In this document: one piece after another, positions 23,360-35,930 of the stretch
Layout: each line of letters starts with the position of its first letter
How positions within the stretch are numbered: position 1 is the stretch's first letter
DNA from: Epiperipatus broadwayi
Lineage: Eukaryota; Onychophora; Udeonychophora; Euonychophora; Peripatidae
Assembly (NCBI GenBank): GCA_028023455.1
Contig: JAQFVV010000013.1
Location: 498,001 to 562,000 of the forward strand
DNA: 64,000 nucleotides
Direction of reading: 5' to 3'
Position numbers and translations under genes: made by a program
The notes under the pieces: model-generated
What the model was told of the DNA's origin: nothing
Databases searched by the model: none
The model's input: the letters and a program-made list of their open reading frames with translations, nothing else

Positions 23360-25029
23360 GATAAGTGTTTTTTTACATAGATTTATGTTGCATCATCATA
23401 CATATATACATATTTTAAGTACATATTCTCAGAATATACACAGAACAGTTTACATAAGCATATAATGTACATTAAGGGAATTTTTTAAGTACTATATATA
23501 CTAGATTAAGTTGTATGGTAATAGCTTATAATGCAATTTTTAACTGGAAAACTAAACTAGTTTCTTCCCATAGGAAAACATTCTAACTACTTGTTCTCTG
23601 TACGATATTCTTGCTTAACAATGAGTTTTCGTAACCAACTGCCCTCGCTAAGTGGGGTAAATATGTATAAGGTATCTACATAGATGTAGAAGAAAATTAG
23701 TTTTGAGTTCAAAATTTTAGTAGTTTGAAGTTTTTAAGGCTTTAACTTGAATACAAAATAAAATTTTAAGAATAGTTGCTAATGAATATTATGCACCTTT
23801 ATTTTAAAAAAAAAAAATAGTATTTGAATATATAGATTTTTGAAGAATCATGTGATTATATTCAAACACCAGAATATCATTTTGAACTGTGGTCCAGAAT
23901 TATTCTTATCCACTGCTGTGCTAAATCACACAGATATTCTATTTGAAGGCGGCCACTAATCACAAATTAGTTTATATTGCCATCTAGGTTATCATAAGCT
24001 GCCGTGCGGGCGAAGGATGACTTTTGCGGATTTAGTTATAGTTTATTATTGCTTTATAATCTTTTTCATAAATAAACTCTCACACAAACACATATATATA
24101 TAAACAAAGCATAACATCGAATTTTTTTACTTTGGATTGTATAGTTATATATACACACATACATACAAAGAGAGAGAGAGAGAGAGAGAGAGATTGAAGC
24201 ATGCCCAAATTATCTCTTTTTTTATTTAAAGAAAAAAGTATTAAATCTGATAGTATTTCCTTTTTCTAACATTTTCATTTTTTTTTTTTGTCCATTAAAA
24301 ATAAAATATTAGAAGTTTCTTTTTTTGGAAATAAGCTATTTGTCATGACAAACATAATCAATATAAAATTTTCCATTATACAATATTCTTATGTTATGTG
24401 TTTTCTCAATACAAGAATCTTTTTTAAAATGGATCTAATATATATCGCGTTGCTTGGGAATAAAAATATAACAAATTATAGTATAATGAAGGTTTGTTTA
24501 TTTATTATTGTTATTACAGTTATTTGATTATTAGTACATTATCTATAAATTTAATATATATATATATTAGATTACTTGGCTGTTCTCTTATATAAATATT
24601 TATTAGATATACTTAAATGTTTTCTTATATATATACTATCTATGTATTTAAATATATTTTTATATAGATTTTATGCACTTAAGATTTCATATATGTATAT
24701 CTTTATATGACTCAAATTTTTTAGACTTTATGCACCTAAGATTTCATATATATATATGACTCAAATTTTTGTAAGAGAAATTGCTAACCACAATTTAGAT
24801 AATTCCTGCAAATTTATTGACTTTTTAAAAAGCTCTTAAACAATTGTATAAAATTCAAGTGTTCATCATCATCGTTATTATTAACCACTTTTAAATCAAT
24901 AAGATTATTTTTAACTCTATGATTTCTATAAATATATTAATAAAGTGTTTATGTAAAAAATTATTTGCAATATTAATGTATTAATATTTATATTTTGTAA
25001 ATAGGCAAACATGTATTAATTAATATGCA
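23360..25029. other. AT-rich stretch with microsatellites and a small G+C-rich island
   Basis: A GA microsatellite runs at about 24169-24194. A 55-bp tandem duplication, partly degenerate, lies at about 24668-24768 (TTATGCACYTAAGATTTCATAT). At 23940-24040 a short G+C-rich patch (GGCGGCCACTAATCAC and CTGCCGTGCGGGCGAAGG) stands out but carries no recognisable motif; it may be a scrap of an LTR or transposon end. Confidence 0.55.
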
Positions 25030-25465
25030 CAGCCAAATATTATCATACGTATTTTAATGGGTTCACACATGTCTATATGTTTTAAACTCATCAGAATATT
25101 TATACACCTATATGGTTATACTCTTATTAGAGTGCATCTGTAATGAATACGCAGATGTGATTTATAAGTAATTCTGACTTTTAAAAAAATATTGAAAATG
25201 CACACACACACACATGCATATTTATTATTGTTATTATTATTATTATTATTATATAAGTTTATATCATCATCAACATCACAGCCAAATATTATCATACGTA
25301 TTTTAATGGGTTCACACATGTCTATATGTTTTAAACTCATCAGAATATTTATACACCTATATGGTTATACTCTTATTAGAGTGCATCTGTAATGAATACG
25401 CAGATGTGATTTATAAGTAATTCTGACTTTTAAAAAAATATTGAAAATGCACACACACACATGCA

Positions 25466-25523
<58 letters not shown>

Positions 25524-25548
25524 AGTTTATATCATCATCAACATCAAC
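25030..25548. repeat. 249-bp tandem duplication with microsatellites
   Basis: The unit beginning CAGCCAAATATTATCATACG occurs at 25030 and again at 25279 and is almost identical. Each copy holds a CA run and a TTA run; the second TTA run (about 25467-25522) is much longer. The unit ends with ATCATCATCAACATCA, which is the 3' tail sequence of the RTE element lying next to it on the minus strand. The duplication therefore includes a piece of the LINE tail and happened after that LINE inserted. Confidence 0.9.
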
Positions 25549-25569
25549 CATTATCAATCCACTGCAGGA

Positions 25570-27130
25570 TGAAAGTGGCTCCAACTTCAATCCAACTTCT
25601 CTGATCTTTAGCTTCTCTTCTCCACATCACCCATGCGCACACTTTCTTATTTCATCAATCCATTTCACATATGGTCTCTTTCTGGATCTTTTACAATCTC
25701 TTGGAATCCAGTTTAGTATTTCAATTCTCCATCTATTATCATCTTTTTTAGCAATATGACCAGCCCATCTCCACTTCAGTCTTTTAATTTTCTCAATGAG
25801 GTAACATCTGTTTGTTCTCTTACCCATATATTGCATTTTCGATTTCTTCTTGTTACTCTCAACTTGCATCACTCCATACTTCTTTGAGTAGTCTGAAGTT
25901 TCTGTATTTCTCTCTATTAAGAAGTGTCCAAGTCTCATATTCATAAGTAAGAACTGGTGAAACACATTTATTAAAACCTTCCTTTTCAAATACATAAGCA
26001 TATTTCCTTTTAGTATCAAGTTATTTCTACCAAAAGCACTCCAGCCAAGTTTAATTCAATGATTAATTTCATCCATTATCTTTCCATCTGTATTAATAAT
26101 CTGACCAAGACATTTGTAGCTGTTAACTTCTTCTAACTCATCATAATCAATCTTTATTTTTATATTTTGAGAAAATCCATTAAAGATTACTTTAGTCTTT
26201 TTAACATTTATCTTTAGTCCTACTTTCATCTGCTAACTCCTGCAACATTTCCTGCAGCTCTAAAACATTATTTGCAAAAACAACTACATCATCTGCAAAA
26301 TCTAAATGACTTAAATAATCTCCATTTACTTTCACTTTTTCAGCTTCCCATTTTAATCCACAAAATACTTCTTGCAGCACTGTTGTAAAAATTTTTGGAG
26401 ATATGGAGTCACCCTTTTCAATGTTGACTTTCCCAGTATCATTATGTAATCTAACTGTTGCTGTTGCATTTTTATAAGTATACTTTAAAATATGACATAT
26501 CCTGAATCTAAACTTTGATGATCCAATGCTTTAATTATTGAAGAAATGTTTACAGAATCAAATGCCTTTTCATAATCTACAAATCCAAAGCATAATGGCA
26601 ACTCATATTCATTTGTCCTTTCTATAACTTCTCTCAATATCTAGATATGATCTACTGTACAAGAACCACTTTTAAATCCAGCTTGTTCTCTTGGTTGGTG
26701 GAAATCAAATGTTCTCTGTAGACGAGTTGTATTTTTCTTGGTAAAAAATTTGTATAAATCTGATAAAAGGCTGATAGGTCTGTAATTTCTACTATCTTCT
26801 TTACCACATTTTTTTAAATATTAATATTAATACTGCATTCTTCCAATCATCTGGTACATCTTTATCTTTTAGACATTTGGTATATAACTTTGCTTAAAAA
26901 AATTCTATTTCTACACCTGCTTCTTTTAATATATCAATTATAATTCCATCATTACCTGGAGTCTTTTTTTTTATAAATTTGATTGCATGTCTCACTTCTT
27001 CATTTAAAATTTTGGGCAATTCGGAAGATGTAATAGATATAGGAGGTACTTGTTTTTTATTATTATAATTCTTGATAGAAGTCTTCTACCCATTTCATGA
27101 TGTCATCTCTTTTTTAGTAATAACCCCATC
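25570..27130 (-). pseudogene. RTE reverse transcriptase and C-terminal region, broken
   Basis: With several frame changes the minus strand shows NYRPISLLSDLYK near 26790, the QAGFKSGSCTVDH segment near 26670, an FVDYEKAFDS block near 26570, and an intact FADDVV catalytic box at about 26285-26300. The C-terminal part (25627-26019) has the RRMERxx-like region and WAGHIAKKDDNRW. Stops and shifts lie throughout. Compared with the copy at 47.8 kb this one keeps the catalytic DD but not the frame. Confidence 0.85.
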
Positions 27131-27639
27131 CTTTTTTCTTATTGCAGATATAATTTCCTACCAATACTAAAATGTTGTTTTACACTCTTGAGACCTTTAT
27201 TATCTTCTACAGCTTTCTTTTCTAGTTCACAGTTATACTTCCTTATATCATTTTCAACTCTTTTCTGCACCATTTTACAAAATTCAAGATATTTAATCCT
27301 TTTTAATGCATCATTTTTGTACATCTTTATATTCCTTCTTTTCTTCATAAATTCTCTAGTCTCAATGGAAATTTTATTAGTCAATTGCTGCTTTTTTCTA
27401 CCAGCTATGTTTGTTGCAGTTTTTAAAAGTGTATCAGTTATTTTCATATTAATTTCATTCAAATCTGAATCATGTTCAAAATCTACTAATACTTGAAATT
27501 GATTTGTAAGTTCTAATTTAAATTCATTAGAATGTTTCTGAAGATTAGGAATATCAACTGTAAATATTGTTTTTCTTAATAATTTTTGTCTCTTTAGTTT
27601 TACATTAACACGTAACTTACACCTTACTAATCGATGATA

Positions 27640-28440
27640 ACTTCCTGTGTTAAATTTATTAAGAACATTACAATCTTGAAATATGTATTTTCTGTTAGTC
27701 AAAATATAATCCAATTCTGCTGTACCTTCATTTGGATGCTTCCATGTCCATTTCCTTTTAACATTTTTCTCAAAAAAAAAAAAAAAAAACAATTCATAAT
27801 ATAAAGTTTTTCTTTTTCTGCAAACTCTACAAGTCTATGTCCTCTCTCATTTCTATTACCATAACCAAAATTACCTACAGCACTTTCATCATTCATTTGT
27901 TTACCAATTCTAGCATTAAAGTCTCCCATATCAATTTTAAAATGTTGTTTACTCTGATCAAAAATTTTTTTGCACATCCATATATAAATCTTCTTCTACT
28001 TTCTCACTATGGGAACTTGTTGAGGCATAAACCTGAATTATCTGCATTTGGTATCTGCTATTAACTTGTATAACTAATCTTGCCACTCTGTCCAATACAC
28101 CATCAATCTCCACAATATTGTTCTTCCACTTTTTATTTATAATGAATCCTACTCCATTTGTATTTCCAATATTTGTGCCTTTATAATAGAATATATGCCC
28201 ACTTTTTAAATCAATTGTCTCTTCACCTTTTCTTCTAACTTCACAAAGTCCAATAATATCCCATTTAATATAAGAGAATTCTTCTAATTCTTGCAATCTT
28301 CCTTCACTTGAAAGTGATATGCAGTTGTAAGTACCTAAATAAAAAGTTGTCATCAAATGGCAGCCTGGATCCGCAATCAGGGGATTCTTAGCACCCTCTG
28401 CCTTCAGCCACTGCCCACTGCCTTGGTTGGTGACTTTACA
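27640..28440 (-). pseudogene. RTE endonuclease domain, broken
   Basis: The endonuclease/exonuclease/phosphatase-type domain starts near 28350 with the LGTYN block, then LSSEGRLQELEE and DIIGLCEVRRKGEE (the conserved E of the metal site). GVGFIINKKW follows, then MGDFNARIG near 27930-27905 (the GDFNA block). The final catalytic block, normally S-D-H, reads GSYHRLV at about 27625-27650: the aspartate is replaced by tyrosine. The frame also shifts near 27960 and at the homopolymer near 27780. This domain would nick target DNA in a live copy; here it should be inactive. Confidence 0.85.
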
Positions 28441-28520
28441 GCCTCCTGGGAATAAGGGCCATGCTTTATTTTTGTCTTCATAATTGTATATATGTATTGG
28501 AAAAATATTTATCATTTACA

Positions 28521-29947
28521 CAAACATTCATTCTGCCTTATCAGGCACTGAGAAGAAAGACCATGGTGTTTCTTGATCTTAAACTCAGAGGTAAAAAGCC
28601 AATAAACTCACCATGCTGGCTAATGCATATTGGTGAGCAGCTCATCCAAATTTGTATACTATATGAATAATCACATAGCAGTAACAGCTGCAACAACAAG
28701 AACATATGGAGTGGATATTAGGAATTTGCCTTTCTCAGTTCATTTAAGGTCTCCAAAATAAATCAAAGGGTCTCCTTTCAGTTAATAGCAAACTCCTTTT
28801 TGCAGCCATACATTTATATATGTGTGTGTTTATACATGTATGTAAATAGTTTTTTTTTATTCTTTTGTACATGTGATTACTTGTTATCATTGTTATATAG
28901 CATTACGTTTTGAGTAAATGTCACTTTCCTTTAGTTGGCTACTTTAGTAGCTCTTGGTCTTTTTAGAGACTTTATACTGTGATGATCTTTAGCATGTTTT
29001 TATTACAAAGTATTTTTAATATCGCCAATAGTTCAAAATGCTTATACTTTCCAGATAGTGACCTTAAGATTCAGCTTAATTGTTGATGTTACAATAAAAG
29101 AACAAACATTATACCCTCAGAATAACCCCACAATCGTATTTACATCTTTTGCCAGTAAGCTCTTCATTTTAATGGGCATTGATTTGGATTAAGTTTTTCA
29201 ATGAAAAAAAAAACCCACGTAATTTATTGTCCAAAAGTTCATAAGAAGTTTGAGCACCATCCATGACACTTGACTCAGCTTCAGAGTTTACCATTTTACT
29301 ACTATTAGGTTAAACAATGCAAGTCACATGTTTCAGTTTACAGTAAAATTTTGAATATTTTTTTTATTAGTATAGTATTCTTTCTTATATTTTAATAAAG
29401 AATGATTTAATATTAAATAGAAATCTTAACATTCATATTATATTTTGATTCTTTGTTGCCTAAATACATTTATTTTTCATAAATGTATCACTCTTTTGAT
29501 AAATTACTTTTATTATCATAGTCACTATTTTGTATAGCACTGTATTGTTTAACACATTGATAGGATGGCAGACCTAAAGGTTTCTGAATTCCCAAGTGAA
29601 TAAGTTTAAATAAAAAAAAATTATTTTGATCATTTGAATGGAATTTTTGAGTTTATTATGGCATTTGGTTCTCAAATATCATGTGACTTCATGAGTAACT
29701 AACTATATAATTATTATTAATGTTCTTTTGTAATAAATCTCTAACATGATGATTAGTTACCATGGATATGATTGTATCATAATTTCTTTTAATCAAAAAA
29801 CTGTTTTGGAATCAAAATCTGATATTAATAAAAAAGTTTATGTTGTTTTATGAATATTATATCAGCTTATAAGCAAATCATTTAACATATATAGAAGGCA
29901 ATTATATAGATCCATATATGCATGCACAAACACATACATATATATAT
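28521..29947. other. AT-rich intergenic stretch, no gene seen
   Basis: The part next to the LINE (28521-28680) is somewhat richer in G+C and might be its 5' untranslated region. The remainder is AT-rich with no feature; a TA run lies at 29936-29951 at the LTR-element boundary. Confidence 0.55.
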
Positions 29948-29951
29948 ATAC

Positions 29952-31551
29952 TGTACCAGATCAATCTGCTGAAGAAGTGACTTACACAAATATATGTTTT
30001 GTCTGCTTTCAAACTCCTTCCTAATACATTTATAATCTTATTTGATTATAAATGTTATGTGAACGAGCCAGCATGTTTGAGCAAAATGGGAGATATTATT
30101 GATAGCTTTAACTATCAACAATGGCCCACCTCGACTGCTAGATTCAAATCCCTACTATCCAAATACTTTATTTGTTTTGGAGTAAACCCCAGGTACCAGC
30201 TAGTCTCAGACTAATGTATCCGGTCAGTAGGTTCATAATCCAGTGCTCAAAACTATCCCAAAACTAGCCCAGTCTAATTTTAATTAATAATAAAATATAG
30301 AAAAAAGAATTGATAAAAAGAATTGACCGACAAATAAAGTTTAATTTTAAAGACATAGTTATTAACTAACATTTACTAATTTTAAACATTTTATGAATCT
30401 AAATAACACACACATTTTAAATTAACATACTATGATATATTTTATGAGGAAGTATAAATAATGTTTGACGTTTATAAATTATCTAACATTCACAAACATG
30501 CACATCAATAGTTCATTTTATGCATGCTTATAGAGTTCAAATTACTTGTCTCTGTGGGATTTACGAATTACAGTGGTGGCTACTATATATAAATGAGAAT
30601 AATAACATGTTTTACCTAGGATTTTTGGAACGTGAATATTGCTTGTTGTTAGCTGCTTCTGATGGAGTATATCTAACCGGTTAGATTTGACATTTCTTGA
30701 GGAGATTTGATGCTAATCTGTTGGTTTTATTCTAGGAGAAGTTGAACATTGATGGAGGATTTCTGAGCTGTTATTTAGACATTATTTCACGGGCAGGTTT
30801 TGATGATCTTGTTGGACTAAAAGGCTGAAGTAAGAGTGTATATTCCCAAAAACTGCTCAGCACTGCATTTCTGTTTCTGGATACATAATATAAACGGCAC
30901 TATTATCTGAACTGAAGCAAGACTGACACTGAAAACTAGGCTGAAACTGAAAACTGGACGTCCGATAAAAATCTAGCTATTTATGTATGCGAAGTGTTTT
31001 TGTTTTAATATCCTCTGGCAATATGTGTTGTCGAAATTCCCCTAATAACTAATCCTTTGACATGTTTTTGAAGATTGTTTAATTAGTAGTAGCCTTCATA
31101 AAAGTGTTGTTTTTATATCTTTAATTAGTAGCCCACCGCTGTGTTTTTAAATACATTTTATTTCAATATTTATTTTCATGTGTTTTTCAATATGATTTTA
31201 ACACGCATTTATTATATATTGTATTAACAAGCTTACATTTATTTTTATTTGCCATCGCACATATATACGCATTTATTCTAATAAACTGGAATGAAAAGAG
31301 ATTTATATTTTAACTTTTAATTTATAATAATAACACTCTTTAACTTTTATGAACTCTTAGTTTTATCTTTTCTAACCAAAACTCCCCCTCCCCCCTTTTA
31401 ATCAATTATTTTTTAACTTTTATTTTAAACTCTTTTACGAAACGAAACTGTAATAAACTCTTCTACATTTAAATACGTTTTTCTTTTACAAAAGATTATT
31501 TTAATAATTTTTTTAGATAAATTATCATGTGCCAATTTCAATATTGGTACA
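29952..31551 (-). repeat. 3' LTR of the retrotransposon
   Basis: 1600 bases, direct copy of 33945-35526. It holds a small plus-strand frame at 29999-30214 that is also open in the other LTR; this follows from sequence identity of the LTRs, and I see no sign that it is a gene. Confidence 0.92.
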
Positions 31552-33085
31552 TTGCATCCTCCTTCATTTGAGAGTAAAATGTGTCATTTTTGACCATTTT
31601 ATCTCTGACAACTTTAAGTCTTAATTCCAAATATTATTATTTTTCTAAGTTTGCTTTTTAATATCTTTCACTTTTACATACTAAGGGCAATCTTCAATTA
31701 TGCTTTACTTCTTTTTATGCTGAAGACATTGCTTACAATGTTCAGAGTCCTGTATAGTGACCATCAGACAAACTAATTTTGTGGCACAGGGGTCTTTTGG
31801 AAATGAGGCGGATGCAGATTTGCTGACTTATACCGACTTGCACTATGAAAAATGAAGCTTCGATTGCCGATTCTCTTGATCGGACTTTGACTAAGAAAAG
31901 GGCGCTGTGAATGGCAGGAATTATCAACTGTCCATTTTCAACTTACGCTTTGGAAAATGAGGTACAAGATTAGGGGATTCTCCCCTGAAGAAGTGACTTG
32001 CGGCTCATGCTGGATTTGCCCAGTGTGCATTTTAAAAGAGGAATGATCGCTACCAATCCATTATGGATACTAAGATTTATCCAGTTGACAGCTTTAACTT
32101 AATCCTTATCTAATGTATTTCAATACTACCCTCATCCCTTAATTTCAAACCCTTATACACTCCTAATATAACTTAGATTGACTTTCATTTATTTATTTTA
32201 ACCTTACAATATTATTTTTAAATTCATTATGAACATTACATATATTAGTTTTACGATATTATTTTAAACCCCTACAAACATTATTCATATTTATTTCTGC
32301 TACAATATTATTTTTAAACTATCACGGACACCAGTTTATATATTTATTTATATTCCAATATTATTATTTTTTCTAAACTATTACTTTAACTTCCTTATTG
32401 AACGTGCATATATTCAGAAAACTATTTCATTTTACTGCTCTTCATTATTATACAGATATTTGACTTGACTTAATTACTTTAAACCATTTATTTACTTCCT
32501 TTGATTAACTTACGTATATTCAAAAACAACTTACTTTATTATGATTCTTTATTACACTGATATTTTTCTTACAAATATTTTATTAATTTATTTAACCAGA
32601 ATACATTGATTGATTATTATTTTTTTAACTGTTTATTTACGAGCATTTTCTTTCTTAATATGTGCATGGAGAGAAAACAAAATCTTTTATTTTATGAAGC
32701 CTCCGTTATTATTCTTACTTAAACAAATCCTGATTTTAACTTTACTTTTAATTTATCATCATTCATTTATTTTTAATTTATTATTTTAGTTTTAAATAGA
32801 AGTTTCAGATTTAAATTTATCAAATTATTGACGTTAGAATAATCATATTCATACTCATTGTCCATTTCCGGTCCTTTTTGTTTATTTCCTTTACTATTCC
32901 ACCTGCTACTAACTTTTAAACTATGTCAGGTGGTTCCTTCTTTCTGTCTACTAACTTTATAATATAAACTATCTTTCCTTTCTTGTCAATTCCACTCTTG
33001 TAACTTATTACTTTATCTCTTTCTCTTTCCATTTTGTTTTCAACTTCGTAACTCAGAAAACTTTTATACCTAGACAAACTCCGAA
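31552..33085 (-). other. interior of the LTR element, non-coding or decayed
   Basis: No open frame longer than about 60 codons on the sense strand. A piece near 31700-31760 reads EHCKQCLQHKKK then a stop then SIIEDCP, a cysteine/histidine arrangement that faintly recalls a Gag zinc knuckle, but the spacing is wrong for a standard C-x2-C-x4-H-x4-C. The stretch between is very AT-rich. It fits a large retrotransposon derivative whose pol region was lost and replaced by filler. Confidence 0.5.
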
Positions 33086-33547
33086 TTACTTCAATTTGGG
33101 AATATTTTTTCTATGCTTTCTTTTTTTTAATCTATTTTTAAATCTGCAAACACGAACATTTACTTTAAACCTTTTATTTTTAATTCCTTGTAAAAACTCT
33201 TTTACGCTATCTTCTACTTTGAACCTATAGCTCTCTTCTATTTCGTGGTCTACGTTTGTTTCTACCTGGTCGGTCGCAATGCTATCAGATTCTAATTCAA
33301 TTTCTATCTCTTTTATTACTTCAACTTCCTCACTTTCTTTAACTAAATCTACCTCTACAATATCTTGGCTTTTTTCTACCTTTCCTTTAATTTCACATCT
33401 TATTTTTCTTACTTCTGCTCTGAGTTCTTTAATTTGTGTTTTAAGTTCTAGCTGATCTTGTTCAAATTTTTGACACAATTCTTTTTTGAGGTCTTGCTGA
33501 CTTTGTTTAAATTCTTGCATCATATTCATCATCATTTTCATCATCAT
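33086..33547 (-). CDS. Gag-like coiled-coil protein of the LTR element
   Basis: A 153-codon ORF, the only sizeable one in the element, starting at an ATG at 33545-33547 shortly after the 5' LTR. It opens with a methionine-rich stretch, then a heptad-like segment rich in E/K/Q/L (about residues 12-60: QQDLKKELCQKFEQDQLE and onward), an acidic middle (residues about 60-105) and a basic tail (RFKNRLKKRKHRKN, residues about 135-148). A coiled coil followed by a basic C-terminus fits a particle-forming, nucleic-acid-binding Gag. No zinc knuckle is present. A tiny upstream frame ending in TGA directly before the ATG is in phase, so the original protein may have started about 13 codons earlier. Confidence 0.6.
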   Translation of the reverse strand: MMMKMMMNMMQEFKQSQQDLKKELCQKFEQDQLELKTQIKELRAEVRKIRCEIKGKVEKSQDIVEVDLVKESEEVEVIKEIEIELESDSIATDQVETNVDHEIEESYRFKVEDSVKEFLQGIKNKRFKVNVRVCRFKNRLKKRKHRKNIPKLK

Positions 33548-33944
33548 TCACATCTCAGATATTTCTTTCTCTTTTTCCTCCATATTTTTCAACAATATAT
33601 ATATATTTGACTAAATTTAAATACGAGCTGTTTATTTTTCTTACTAAAATGGAAATATACGCTGACTCCACTCCATTTTTTACCCATACCTAATGCTTTA
33701 GCTCCCCCAAAATATCAACTGTCTCTGATTTAACATAATGATTTATTTTAATAACGTAAATAGTATAAATCTCTCTTCATTTAAAGAAAAAAAAAGGTTT
33801 CGGTCAATTCTTTTTTTTTTTTTTTTAAATTAATACCACTTTAAATGTGTAATTTCACTTTTCTTTAAGATTTTTATTTTTAAACAAGAAACAAAGTATT
33901 TAATTGTCATTTTTGACAGGTTCGGCCCATGTTGGCATGCTTTT

Positions 33945-35526
33945 TGTACCAGATTGATCCACTGAAGAAGTGACTTACACGAATATATGTTTTGTTTGCT
34001 TTCAAACTCCTTCCTAATACATTTATAATCTTATTTGATTATAAATGTTATGTGAACGAGCCAGCATGTTTGAGCAAAATGGGAGATATTATTGATAGCT
34101 TTAACTATCAACAATGGCCCACCTTGGCTGCTAGATTCAAACTCCTACTATCCAAACACTTTATTTGTTTCGGAGTAAACCCCAGGCACCAGTTAGTCTC
34201 AGAATAACGTATCTGGTCAGTAGGATCATAATCCAGCACTCGAAACTATCCCAAAACTAGCCCAGTCTAATTTTAATCAATAATAAAATATAGAAAAAAG
34301 AATTGATAAAAAGAATTGACCGACAAATAAAGTTTAATTTTAAAGACAATTTATTAACTAACATTTTATGAATCTAAATAACACACACATTTTAAGATAA
34401 CATACTATGATATATTTTATGAGGAAGCATAAATAATGTTTGATGTTTATAAATTATCTAATATTCACAAACACGCACATCAAAAGTTCATTTTATGCAT
34501 GCTTATAGAGTTCAAATTACTTGTCTCTGTGGGATTTATGAATTACATCGGTGGCTACTATATATAAATGAGAATAATAAAATGTTTTACCTAGAATTTT
34601 TGGAACGTGAATATTGTTTGTTGTTAGCTGCTTCTGACGGAGTATATCTTACTTGTTAGATTTGATGTTTCTTGAGATTTGATGCTAATCCATTGGTTTT
34701 ATTCTACGAGACAGTTGAACATTGATGGAGATTTCTGAGCTATTATTTAGACATTATTTCATCGGCAGGTTTTGATGATCTTGTTGGACTAAAAGGCTGA
34801 AGTAAGAGCGTATATTCCCAAAAACTGCTCAGCACTGCATTTCTGTTTCTGGATACATAATATAAATGGCACTATTATCTGAACTGAAGCAAGACTGACA
34901 CTGAAAACTAGGCTTAAACTGAAAACTGGACGTCCGATAAAAATCTAGCTATTTATGTATGCAAAGTGTTTTTGTTTTAATACCCTCCGGCAATATGTGT
35001 TGTCGAAATTCCCCTAATAACTAATCCTTTGACAATGTGTTTTTGAAGATTGTTTAATTAGTAGTAGCCTTCATAAAAGTGTTGTTTTTATATCTTTAAT
35101 TAGTAGCCCACTGCTCTGTTTTTAAATACATTTTATTTCAATATTTATTTTCATGTGTTTTTCAATATGATTTTAACACGCATTTATTATATATCTTATT
35201 AACAAGCTTACATTTATTTTTATTTGCCATCGCACATATATACGCATTTATTCTAATAAACTGGAATGAAAAGAGATTTATATTTTAACTTTTAATTTAT
35301 AATAATAACACTCTTTAACTTTTATGAACTCTTAGTTTTTTCTTTTCTAACCAAAACTCCCCCTCCTCCCTTTTAATCAATTATTTTCTAACTTTTATTT
35401 CAAACTGTTTTACAAAACTAAACTATAATAAACTCTTCAACATTTAAATACGTTTTTCTTTTACGAAAGATTATTTTAATATTTTTTTTAGATAAATTAT
35501 CATGTGCCAATTTCAATATTGGTACA
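33945..35526 (-). repeat. 5' LTR of the retrotransposon
   Basis: 1582 bases. In the sense orientation (minus strand) it carries the promoter in a live element. Small indels relative to the other copy include loss of about 13 bases near 34361 and several single-base changes. Confidence 0.92.
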
Positions 35527-35789
35527 ATACTAATGATTTTAAAGGTATATAAAAAATTTAACAGCTCATAAAATATGTAATATTAAGAATATAAACCTAT
35601 TCACAGAATAAACAAGTTTGAATACTACTATGAACTTTACAAGCAAGATTCCCAATCATTTAAATAAACTTGTAAATGACACCCACTTTTTGTTATATCA
35701 ATGGCAATCTATTTTTTCAGATTAAAAATGATCACTTTAACATGATTTTCAATTGGCTATATGGCAACATGTAGCCAATAACATATAAC

Positions 35790-35930
35790 CACATATGAGA
35801 TGAATGGATGAAATAAAAAGATATGCAGGGGTGATGTGAAGAGAAGCTAAAGATCAGAGAAGATGGATTGAACTTGGAGAGATCTTCATCCTGCAGTGGA
35901 TTGATAATGGTTGATGATGATGATGATGAT
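35790..35930 (+). pseudogene. RTE LINE, 5'-truncated 3' end
   Basis: The last about 140 bases of an RTE copy: GAAGCTAAAGATCAGAGAAG, GGATTGAACTTGGAGAG, CATCCTGCAGTGGATTGATAA and a TTGATGATGATGATGATGAT tail. It is very close in sequence to the copy at 47817-48980 but on the opposite strand. Strong 5' truncation is typical for LINE insertions. Confidence 0.9.

Larger units (their letters stand above)
25549..28520 (-). mobile_element. RTE-type LINE, nearly full length, inactive
   Basis: Read on the minus strand, a 5' part with an endonuclease domain is followed by a reverse transcriptase, a C-terminal region and a TGATGATGATAT tail at 25530-25560. The order and motifs are those of RTE-clade non-LTR retrotransposons, whose proteins are often misannotated as craniofacial development protein 2-like. 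The reading frame is broken in several places, including a poly-T run at 27774-27789. The upstream edge is not sharp; 5' non-coding sequence may reach about 28520 or beyond. Confidence 0.85.
29952..35526 (-). mobile_element. LTR retrotransposon with long LTRs, non-autonomous
   Basis: Two direct repeats of about 1.6 kb enclose a 2.4-kb interior. Each repeat begins TGTACCA and ends TGGTACA (TG...CA ends with a 7-bp inverted repeat). A 4-bp target duplication, ATAC, lies at 29948-29951 and 35527-35530. On the minus strand a purine-rich GAAGGAGGA (31557-31565) sits just before the 3' LTR, which fixes the orientation. The primer-binding site after the 5' LTR is not a canonical TGG start. The interior codes only a coiled-coil Gag-like protein; protease, RT, RNase H and integrase are absent. 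LTRs differ at roughly 5-6% in the part I compared, so the insertion is not recent. Confidence 0.92.

Noticed and set aside
25192-25392. ORF with a long leucine run, and its antisense with a poly-asparagine run
   Set aside because: It is just a translated TTA microsatellite.
27188-27496. 102-codon plus-strand ORF
   Set aside because: Antisense shadow of the minus-strand RTE protein in the same stretch.
27774-27789. Programmed frameshift in the RTE protein
   Set aside because: The homopolymer run sits where the two frames meet, but other stops and shifts in the same copy show ordinary decay.
33992-34207. 71-codon ORF found in both LTRs (also 29999-30214)
   Set aside because: Its presence twice is explained by LTR identity. 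It lies antisense to the element and the two copies show amino-acid changes with no sign of constraint.
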